Below, in pieces: positions 17,573 to 25,800 of a stretch of 64,000 nucleotides of DNA; within the stretch, counting starts at the first letter, position 1, and every line of letters starts with the position of its first letter. Below the pieces are notes generated by a model. The model had not been told where the DNA came from and searched no databases. It saw only the letters and a list, made by a program, of their open reading frames with translations. The stretch is taken from NCBI RefSeq assembly GCF_014397245.1, contig NZ_JACLHY010000001.1, positions 248,001 through 312,000 of the forward strand, given 5' to 3'. Both the position numbers and the translations under genes were made by a program. Source of the DNA: Arenibacter arenosicollis (lineage in GTDB: Bacteria > Bacteroidota > Bacteroidia > Flavobacteriales > Flavobacteriaceae).

Positions 17573-17890
17573 ATGAAGCAACTCTACCTAGTTATAGCCT
17601 TACTTTTTATCTCAATTTCCTATGGACAGGATCCCAAAGGAAATAGTGGAGGTGGCGATATACCCGGTTTTAAGATATACCCCAATCCAGTTACCAATGG
17701 AAGGGTATATATTAGCACTTCCCAAAACGCCCCAAAACAAATACTAATTTTCGATATTTTTGGCTCTCAAGTTTTGGAGACCACAATTATTGGTTCTGAA
17801 TTAAATGTCAATGATTTGGTTGCTGGGGTCTATATGCTAAGGGTTAACGAAAAAAACAAAGTAGCCACGCGTAAACTGATTATAAAATAG
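17573..17890 (+). CDS. Small T9SS tail-only secreted protein
   Basis: From ATG 17573 the protein is 105 aa. It has a signal peptide (MKQLYLVIALLFISISYGQ), a 10-residue Gly-rich linker, and then almost nothing but a type A T9SS sorting domain: FKIYPNPVTNGRVYIS ... ILIFDIFGSQVLE ... LVAGVYMLRV ... ATRKLIIK. This tail normally targets cargo through the type IX secretion system to the surface. Here there is no cargo. A GTG at 17567 would add only two residues. A paralogue lies 183 bases downstream. Role unknown; it could be a free sorting-signal peptide or a surface-anchored minimal domain. Confidence 0.8.
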   Translation: MKQLYLVIALLFISISYGQDPKGNSGGGDIPGFKIYPNPVTNGRVYISTSQNAPKQILIFDIFGSQVLETTIIGSELNVNDLVAGVYMLRVNEKNKVATRKLIIK

Positions 17891-18035
17891 TACTTCCCAA
17901 CTTTTTCTACATTTCCGACTCTTATAATTATCTCATTTTTAGGCTTTAGTATTGTTGTGCAATACTTAAAATTAGGATTCACATACAAAAACTAGGCGTT
18001 CACAACATTTAATATCTCCAGCTGCCCTATTTTGC

Positions 18036-18048
18036 TACATTTACTGTA
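18036..18048 (+). promoter_or_regulatory. Shared upstream motif TACATTTACTGTA
   Basis: Second copy of the motif seen before the first mini-protein, ending 24 bases before this gene's ATG. The conserved position suggests a shared promoter or regulator rather than chance, but n is only two. Confidence 0.45.
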
Positions 18049-18072
18049 TTGATCCCAAATCAATACTAACCT

Positions 18073-18396
18073 ATGAAAATATTTTACACCCTACTGTTCA
18101 TGGTATTTTCTATTGCTGTTTCTGCACAGGAATTTATTGAAGAACCTGTGGACAGAACCGCCCAGCCCAATACATTTAAGTTATATCCCAATCCGGCCTA
18201 TCAGGAGGTAGTTTATATTACCACCAAACTTAACGGAGTAAAGGATGTCGTAATCTATGATGTTTTTGGTACCATAGCCTTACAGGACCGTATTAAGACC
18301 AGTCTTTTAAATATATCCAAACTAGCACCCGGGGTATACGTTCTGCAAATCACCGAAAACCGAATAACGATGACCAGAAAGTTGGTGGTGAAATAA
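18073..18396 (+). CDS. Second small T9SS tail-only secreted protein
   Basis: A 107-aa protein: signal peptide (MKIFYTLLFMVFSIAVSAQ), a short acidic linker, then the type A sorting domain FKLYPNPAYQEVVYIT ... VVIYDVFGTIALQD ... LAPGVYVLQI ... MTRKLVVK. It matches its upstream neighbour in size, layout and sorting motifs, but the sequences are clearly diverged, so any duplication is old. No cargo domain. The two genes share a motif at the same distance from the start. Confidence 0.8.
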   Translation: MKIFYTLLFMVFSIAVSAQEFIEEPVDRTAQPNTFKLYPNPAYQEVVYITTKLNGVKDVVIYDVFGTIALQDRIKTSLLNISKLAPGVYVLQITENRITMTRKLVVK

Positions 18397-18568
18397 GCCA
18401 TCTTGGTTGCACATATACTTTTCCGAACATAGCACTGTAACAAATTTTTCCCTATTTTTCTTACGCGGCCAATGGCAGGTATGCCTTGTTACATTCCAAA
18501 GTACTTATTTACCCATTATCAATTCTCAATAAAACCATAAAATAGGTTTTCCACTCTGCTGTTATCAT

Positions 18569-18576
18569 TACTTTTG
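18569..18576 (+). promoter_or_regulatory. Candidate -7 element for the LuxE-like gene
   Basis: TACTTTTG, a full match to TAnnTTTG, 17 bases before the ATG at 18594. No clear TTG at the -33 position. Confidence 0.35.
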
Positions 18577-18593
18577 TGATTGTAAATTAGAAT

Positions 18594-19571
18594 ATGCCTG
18601 TAGACACTATTTTTAATATTTCCACCGAAGAAGAGTTCAAGGCCATGGCCTTGAAAACTTTTGGGATCCAGTATCATGGGAATTTAGTCTATCAGGAGTT
18701 TTGCAGGCACTTGGGAAAAGATGAATCCAATGTGAAAAGCATTGCAGATATCCCTTTTCTCCCGATAGAATTTTTTAAAACCAAAAAAGTAATTACGGGC
18801 TCCTTTAATCCCCAAATTATATTTACCAGTAGTGGCACCACAGGTAGCGAAGTAAGCAAGCATTATGTCCGCAATACGGGACTATATGAAAATAGCTACC
18901 TAACTGCCTTTAAGCAGTTTTACGGCAACATAGAGGACTATTGTATACTGGCCTTATTACCTTCCTATCTGGAAAGAGAGGGTTCTTCCTTAATATATAT
19001 GGCCAATGATCTGATCATTAAAAGCACCCATCCGGACAGTGGCTTTTATTTGGATGATATTGATCGTTTGCAGAAGACGTTAACAAGATTGGATGGCAGC
19101 AGCACAAAAATACTTCTTCTAGGAGTTTCTTTTGCCCTTTTGGACATGGCGGAAGCGTACCAATTAATCCTCAAGAATACCGTAATTATGGAAACTGGAG
19201 GTATGAAAGGACGAAAAAAGGAATTGATTCGCGAGGAATTGCACCACCTTCTAAAAACCGGTTTTGGAGTACCTAATATCCATTCCGAATACGGGATGAC
19301 AGAGCTGTTGTCCCAAGCCTATTCACAGGGGAATGGTCGTTTCTTTGCCCCTAAGTGGATGAAAGTCATGACGCGCGAAACCGAAGACCCTTTAACTTTA
19401 CAGGAAGTGGGGAAAACGGGTGGTGTAAATGTCATTGATCTGGCCAATATACACTCCTGCTCCTTTATTGCCACCCAGGATTTGGGCAAGGTATATAACG
19501 ACGGTAGTTTCGAAATACTCGGTAGGTTTGACCATTCCGATATTAGAGGCTGTAATTTAATGGTATTATAA
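18594..19571 (+). CDS. LuxE-like acyl-protein synthetase / acyl-adenylating enzyme
   Basis: A 325-aa cytosolic protein related to LuxE and the ANL adenylating group. It contains the P-loop-like IIFTSSGTTGSEVSKHYV (near residue 80), matching the SSGTTG phosphate loop, and 'HSEYGMTELLSQAY' near 225, matching the YGMTE adenylate-binding motif. The length matches LuxE, not full acyl-CoA ligases. It would activate a carboxylate with ATP; substrate unknown. No other lux-type or lipid gene is adjacent. Its stop overlaps the end of the convergent lipoprotein gene by 6 bases. Confidence 0.78.
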   Translation: MPVDTIFNISTEEEFKAMALKTFGIQYHGNLVYQEFCRHLGKDESNVKSIADIPFLPIEFFKTKKVITGSFNPQIIFTSSGTTGSEVSKHYVRNTGLYENSYLTAFKQFYGNIEDYCILALLPSYLEREGSSLIYMANDLIIKSTHPDSGFYLDDIDRLQKTLTRLDGSSTKILLLGVSFALLDMAEAYQLILKNTVIMETGGMKGRKKELIREELHHLLKTGFGVPNIHSEYGMTELLSQAYSQGNGRFFAPKWMKVMTRETEDPLTLQEVGKTGGVNVIDLANIHSCSFIATQDLGKVYNDGSFEILGRFDHSDIRGCNLMVL

Positions 19572-20099
19572 TCCCAAAATCTTAGCGTCCACAAAAAAGG
19601 TAGTAGCTATATCAATTTCATAATCCGTAGATAAAAACTCATCGGTAACTGTTTTAAGCCTTAGAGTGTAGGTATCCTTTTTTATATATTCCTTCAGATC
19701 CTCTGTAGTGGTCACCAATTCCAACTGTTCTCCAGGATTAGCGGACACTTCCTCGTTCCAAGCTATTTTGATCTCAGGTAAATCTTCAGCCGACATGTAA
19801 ATAATAATAGATTCCAAGAAACTAAAGTCTTCCCCTTCCGGAGAATTAACGGTCATCACCAATTTCCTTAGGACAATTTCCTCTATCAAATCCTTTCTGG
19901 TATCGTTTACTTCAAACTCGGCAGTTGAGTTGGTCTCGGTCTCTGGGGTAAAAACGTCAAATGGCAGATCCACTCCTGACGAGGAGGGAATTACTACTGT
20001 TTGATTAAAATCCATCTCAAATTTCGTCAGCTCATCCAACAATTTCTCGCAAGAAACAAAAACACCTACAAGGGCAAAAATCAATAAAAACTTCTTCAT
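19566..20099 (-). CDS. Lipoprotein of unknown function
   Basis: A 177-aa protein starting MKKFLLIFALVGVFVSC, a lipoprotein signal with Cys17. The rest is acidic and beta-rich ('VVIPSSSGVDLPFDVFTPETETNS', 'YTLRLKTVTDEFLSTDYEIDIATTFFVDAKIL'), suggesting one beta-sandwich, perhaps LEA-like. It has no catalytic motif that I recognise. It converges on the LuxE-like gene with a 6-base overlap at the 3' ends and has no co-directional neighbour. Confidence 0.75.
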   Translation of the reverse strand: MKKFLLIFALVGVFVSCEKLLDELTKFEMDFNQTVVIPSSSGVDLPFDVFTPETETNSTAEFEVNDTRKDLIEEIVLRKLVMTVNSPEGEDFSFLESIIIYMSAEDLPEIKIAWNEEVSANPGEQLELVTTTEDLKEYIKKDTYTLRLKTVTDEFLSTDYEIDIATTFFVDAKILGL

Positions 20100-20383
20100 G
20101 GGGACATATTTTATTAGGCTAACGGATATCCCTTAATTTTATTGGACAAAAACGGGCAAAAAAATAAAATGGCCATCTTGGAAAAGAAAGTACAGGGTGT
20201 TCTACTATATAATTCCAATTTCTACATTACAGTTTAACTGGGCTTTACTACACTACCGCCCCTAACAAGAATAATCTTATAGTTAAAAAATTAGAGTCCT
20301 ACAAATAACATCTGGTAGTTTATCGAAAAAATTATGTTAAAATTAAAAATTTATTTTATCTTAAAAGCTCTAAGAACACGCCA

Positions 20384-22840
20384 TTGTTCAAACTTATATG
20401 CCCCTTTGTTATGTGCTGTACGTTTGGTTTTTCCCAGAGTATCAATTTTGACCAAGTGGGCAATGAAAAATGGGTGCGGTACAATGGAGGGATTGCCGCA
20501 AATACGGTCTACTATGACGGTACGGCCAACCGACAGGATTTTACCTATTATTTATCGGGTAATCTTAATTTCAATATAGCCGGACTTTATAATATTCCGC
20601 TTTTGTTCACCTACTCCAATCAAAATTTCAATTTTCCAAACCCTTTTAAATTCAATCGATTAAGTCTTCATCCTTCCTACAAATGGGCTACCGCACATAT
20701 TGGAGATGTTAGTATGACCTTCTCCCCTTACACCCTTAGCGGACACCAGTTTAGCGGGGGTGGGTTCGAGTTGAATCCTGAGGGGAAATTCCAGATCAGC
20801 GCCATGTACGGTCGCTTCCTGAAAGCAACGGAGTACAATCCTGAAGAACCGAGAGCGCTTACAGCTTATAAGCGCATAGGTTACGGAATAAAAACGGCCT
20901 ATGATTTCGATTTTATGAAATTGGGAATTATCCTTTTTAAGGCCACCGATGATGAAAATTCCTTGGAAAATCCTTTCCCTGTAGAACTGGGACTTTCCCC
21001 TAAGGACAATGCAGTTCTTTCGTTTGAATCGGAATTTCGATTGTTGGACAAGGCCCAAATAAAAATTGAATATGCCATTTCCGGAGTTACCGAAGATGCT
21101 AGGCTAACTGATGCTCCTGCCTCCAACGGTCTGCTTTCTTTTATGCTCAATGAAAATATAAGTACAAATTATTACAACGCCTTAAATGCTTCTTTTTCCT
21201 ATCCTGCCGGCCACGGTACTGTGGGCGCTGGTTACGAACGTATAGACCCGGAATATAAGACGCTGGGCGCTTACTACTTTAATAATGATTTGGAGAACAT
21301 TACCCTTAATGCAATTCAGGCCCTCTTTAGTAACAAGGTAAACCTCAGTGTAAATGCAGGAATACAACAAGACAATCTGGATAATGCCAAGACATCGGAC
21401 CAACAGCGTATTGTAAGTGCCATAAATCTTAATTATACGGCATCGGAACGTTTGGGCATCAATGCGGGATACTCCAACTTTCAATCCTACACCAACATTC
21501 GGGACCAATTCGATTATATCAACCAAGTTGGGGAATTCGATAATATAGACACCCTAAATTATAGACAGATCTCGCAAAATGCCAATCTCGGCTTAAATTA
21601 TATACTAAAAAAGACGGAGAACAAACAGCATAGTACCAACCTGAATTTGGTGTACCAAAATTCCAATAACCAACAAGAGGGTGAAAACATAGAAGGAGGC
21701 AGTAATGCCTTTTATAACGGTGTGGCAGGGTATACTCTTGGTTACCCCAAACAAAACCTGACCGTTACCTTAGCCGCTAACACCTCCTACAATACAATTG
21801 GTGAAACAGACAATAGCCTTACCTTGGGCCCAACATTGGCGATAGGGAAACAATTCTTTGACAAACAACTCCGCACCCATCTTACTACCTCCTACAATAC
21901 TTCCTATGCCAATGGCCTGCAGCAAAATAATATATACAATTTTAGATTGGGCAGTAATTATGCCCTTTTGAAAAAACATAACCTCAGCCTAAATTTCTTG
22001 GCACTTTTTCGCAATTCCACTTTAAATACGGGACGCGACCTAACCGTAACCTTTGGTTATAGTTATGCCTTTGATAACTTCAAACTGAATTTGGAGCCTG
22101 GAGAGCGCACCCCTCGGGCTAACCCACTTGGTATCAGCGAAAACATCTTAAGTTTCCGCTACAGAAATGTCACCTATAGTGGTACAATTCCAGAGTTGAA
22201 CCGACAACTGACTACAGTTTTCCAAAGTTCTCAATTTGAGGATATCCCACAATTCAAAAAAAATGAACTAACGCTTTTATTGGCTTTGGTGAAAGATCAA
22301 AAACAAGAGCAGCCTTATAAAGAAAATGCTATTACCTTTTTAAAAGAACTTTACTCTTTTGAAGATTTCTTGGCCACGTATAATGATGCCTTATTTGCCG
22401 TTATACAAAAAATTAAGTTTGATATGCGCAAAATAGACCTCACCTTGGAAAATAGCTTTGTAGAGACCAAATTGAAAGTGGACGAACACCCGTTGAACAA
22501 AAAAGATAGAGAAATAGAGGCCACCGAGGAAGAAAAATCGACTCTTAAGGCCCTTTTGGCAGAACGGGAAGAGCGCTTACAAAAATTAGTTGGCCACCGC
22601 TGGATGCAGGGAATTTTCATGGAATTCAATTCTATTGATGTTGTTCTAGAACCAGCTGGATATCTAAAAGATTTTAAACAAATGGCATCGGTAAAATCAT
22701 TCGAGATATTTGATAATAGCCAAGATGTGGATGAATTGGAAGATTATTTAGAAAATGAGATTATTGATTTTTATTACAAAAAATCCTTGGGCCTTGTAAA
22801 TCCTGATGATTTTGAATTGAATTATATTAACAAAAACTGA
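20384..22840 (+). CDS. Predicted outer-membrane beta-barrel with helical C-terminal domain
   Basis: An 818-aa protein, first of the 21.6-kb giant-protein cluster. Translation apparently begins at TTG 20384, giving a short signal peptide (MFKLICPFVMCCTFGFSQS). An ATG at 20334 lies in another frame. Residues about 20-570 are alternating aromatic/polar beta strands ('LSGNLNFNIAGLYNIPLLFTYSNQNFNF', 'TSYNTSYANGLQQNNIYNFRLGSNYALLKKHNLSLNFLALF', 'DLTVTFGYSYAFDNFKL'), typical of a large outer-membrane barrel. About 600-818 are charged, mostly helical and would face the periplasm. No plug, TonB box or POTRA is seen. It precedes the toxin-like gene by 56 bases. A role as a dedicated pore or anchor for the cluster is my inference. 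Confidence 0.7.
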   Translation: MFKLICPFVMCCTFGFSQSINFDQVGNEKWVRYNGGIAANTVYYDGTANRQDFTYYLSGNLNFNIAGLYNIPLLFTYSNQNFNFPNPFKFNRLSLHPSYKWATAHIGDVSMTFSPYTLSGHQFSGGGFELNPEGKFQISAMYGRFLKATEYNPEEPRALTAYKRIGYGIKTAYDFDFMKLGIILFKATDDENSLENPFPVELGLSPKDNAVLSFESEFRLLDKAQIKIEYAISGVTEDARLTDAPASNGLLSFMLNENISTNYYNALNASFSYPAGHGTVGAGYERIDPEYKTLGAYYFNNDLENITLNAIQALFSNKVNLSVNAGIQQDNLDNAKTSDQQRIVSAINLNYTASERLGINAGYSNFQSYTNIRDQFDYINQVGEFDNIDTLNYRQISQNANLGLNYILKKTENKQHSTNLNLVYQNSNNQQEGENIEGGSNAFYNGVAGYTLGYPKQNLTVTLAANTSYNTIGETDNSLTLGPTLAIGKQFFDKQLRTHLTTSYNTSYANGLQQNNIYNFRLGSNYALLKKHNLSLNFLALFRNSTLNTGRDLTVTFGYSYAFDNFKLNLEPGERTPRANPLGISENILSFRYRNVTYSGTIPELNRQLTTVFQSSQFEDIPQFKKNELTLLLALVKDQKQEQPYKENAITFLKELYSFEDFLATYNDALFAVIQKIKFDMRKIDLTLENSFVETKLKVDEHPLNKKDREIEATEEEKSTLKALLAEREERLQKLVGHRWMQGIFMEFNSIDVVLEPAGYLKDFKQMASVKSFEIFDNSQDVDELEDYLENEIIDFYYKKSLGLVNPDDFELNYINKN

Positions 22841-22896
22841 GGCCCCTACCCCCCTAAAGGCCAGAAATTTATTATCCAACCGGATATTAATATTGT

Positions 22897-25800
22897 ATGG
22901 CAAAACTATTACGGCTGTATGTTTTTATTTTTTCCGTTTTTAAAGGGAACTTTTCCTTTAAAAGGTGGTGTGCGGACATATGGCATCCATTACATATTTC
23001 TTTTGCCAATAATAATTCCTTTAACTCTTTTAAAGTTTCAACTATAAGATGTAGTGGATTTGGGAGGGTTTTCTTGTGGCTTCTGCTAACGGCTAACTGT
23101 TTACTTGCTAGTGCCCAATCCTTTCCTGTACAATTAATTCCCCAGGTTACCCCGCCTCCACCCATACACTTTTCGCAATATGCCGATGCCAGTACAACAA
23201 ACAGCCCATTACGGCTTCAAATTATACTGAACGATTTAGAAATCAACAATCGTGAAATACGGCTAAAGGCCTATTTTCAAGGAAATGGAATTTCGTTCCA
23301 GAGCAATGATGTAGTAGTTGGCTCAAGTCCCTTGTTTTTAGAAGGCGGTGTTCCCTTGGTATTGACCAACGCAGAATTGGCTCAATATTTTCGCTTTGAA
23401 AATATCACGGGGATTTCACCCAATGTCTATGGACAAGCTATTCCCGAAGGAGCGTATCAGTTTTGTTATGAGGTGTATGATGTTCTTACCGGCAACCGAC
23501 TTTCCCAAAAAAGCTGTGCCATAAGTGTAGTCTTCCAGAACGAACCTCCTTTTTTAATATCCCCAAGGAACAAGACCCTCGTTGCCGAGAACAATCCGCA
23601 AAACATTGTATTTCAATGGACACCCAGAAGTATTAACGTTAGCAATGTGGAATATGAGCTAAGCTTGGTAAAGATTTGGGACACCCAAATAGACCCACAA
23701 GCCGCTTTTTTAAGTTCCCCACCCGTATTTCAGACCACCACTACCTCCACCACTTATGTATATGGGCCGTCCGACCCTCTTTTACTATCTGGAAAAAACT
23801 ATGCTTGGCGGATACAAGCAAAAGCCAAACAGGGTGCTGAAGAAATTGGACTATTTAAAAATCAGGGTTATAGCGAAATATTCTCCTTTAGCTATGCAGG
23901 GACATGCGATTTGCCCCTAGGAATAGGCCATGAAGTAAAAGGCAGCACCAATGCCAATATTTTTTGGGATGATTTTTCTACGGAGGTTCCAGAATATACT
24001 ATACGTTATAGACAGAAAGGCAATACGAACGAGTGGTTCTTGAATAAAACCACTACCAACCAAACCACACTGTGGGATTTAAAGGCCGGTACTACCTACG
24101 AATACCAATTGCAAAAAAAATGTGTGGTTACAGGTAGCGAATGGAGTGTGACCAAGCAGTTCACCACCTTTTTAGCCGATAATGAAGCCAGTGTTTACCA
24201 ATGTGGCATAACCCCCAATTTTAGCCTGACTAATAAAGACCCTCTTCCTAAATTAAGTACAGGAGAAAGTTTTGTCGCCGGTGATTTTCCAATACATGTT
24301 TTGGAGATAAGTGGTAGCAACGGCAGGTTTACTGGCAAGGGTTATGTGACTATTCCCTATCTCAACAGCATTAAGGTAGGTGTTGAATTCACCAATGTGC
24401 TCATCAATAACGATAAGCAAATGTCCGAGGGCACCGTGGTTACGGTCTATGACCCCAACTTAGCGAGTATTTTAGATGTGGATAATGTAGTGGAAACAGT
24501 GGATACCATAAGTGATTTAGTTGCCGAACCTTTCGAAGGAGATAATGACCTTGATGAAATGCGGGTCAACTTCATGATTCCAGGAGACAGTGTTGGAAAT
24601 TACATTAAAATAAAAGACGGAATGGTGACCATAACCAATCCGGAAAATGGGGCCTCTATCTCGGAACTTATGGGTGATGACAAGGTAGTCGTTGATGGTG
24701 AAGGCCAAGTCTATCATATTGATGCCAGCGGCGAGATTAGAGATGGAGGTCAGATCGATTCGGGAGGTGCTGTAACCTCCAATAATGTGGAAGGCATAAC
24801 CACAAACGGGCAACTGGAACGCTTGACAGCAAAGGATATCCAGATAAAATTCAAAGAAGTACTGGGGGAATATGGTTTTGACGAGATACCTAGTACCGCA
24901 AATGCCAGTATAAAAAAGGAATACACCACCATTCTAGATGCCGATGGTAATGATTACATTTTGGCACATCAGGCCGTTGAAAAAGGCCAGACAGCTTATG
25001 TTGATGCCATAATAGAACCAACAGGCAGCAACCAATATGTATTGGATAGTATTGTATTTAAAACAAAACAGGGTGAAAAAATCCCTGTTGAAATTAGAGG
25101 CAATAATACTATCCGGCTAACCCTCAAAGGTCGTTACACTTTCGAGAATGAAATCATCTATGCCGTAGTGCCCTCCAAAACGGACAGGACCAAACAGCTG
25201 ACCGCCGGGACCTTTACCCTTTGGCATATGACGGACAGACCCGTAGATGTTGTTTTAGTTTCCGTGAGCGGAGGGAACGTGAACGGATTGGCAACCGAGG
25301 TAGCTAAAATCTTTAAAAAGGGAGTTGCAACGATTAACATAGAAACGCAGACCGCGAGTGCCGAACTAGACCTAGCAGTATTGGGAGATAATGCCCGTTT
25401 GGATATTGGCGATAGTGGTTGGCTTACCAATTACAATGCCGAACAACAAGCAGTCATTGCAGACCTCAAAAATAAAATCGATTACAATATTAATAAATAC
25501 TATGTATTTGTTTTTGGTAGCGGAGTCAAACCTTCCGAACCTATAGGCGGATTTATGCCCTTACAACGACAGTTTGGTTTTGTATTTACCGGTAACGACA
25601 ATCAAAATGCCGATGAAGAAGGTAAAAGGGAGCTGGCTAAAACTATAGCTCATGAAATTGGTCACGGGGTCTTTGCACTACAGCATCCTTTTGATCAATA
25701 TGGAAAGGAGATCGAAGGCCAAACCGACTGGTTGATGGACTATGCCAACGGTTCGCGGCTCAGTCATATGGACTGGAAACAATTACACAATCCTGAGTTG

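Noticed and set aside
20334-20579. ATG-started frame overlapping the start of the 818-aa gene
   Set aside because: It is in another frame and ends within 250 bases; the TTG start in the long frame gives a proper signal peptide.
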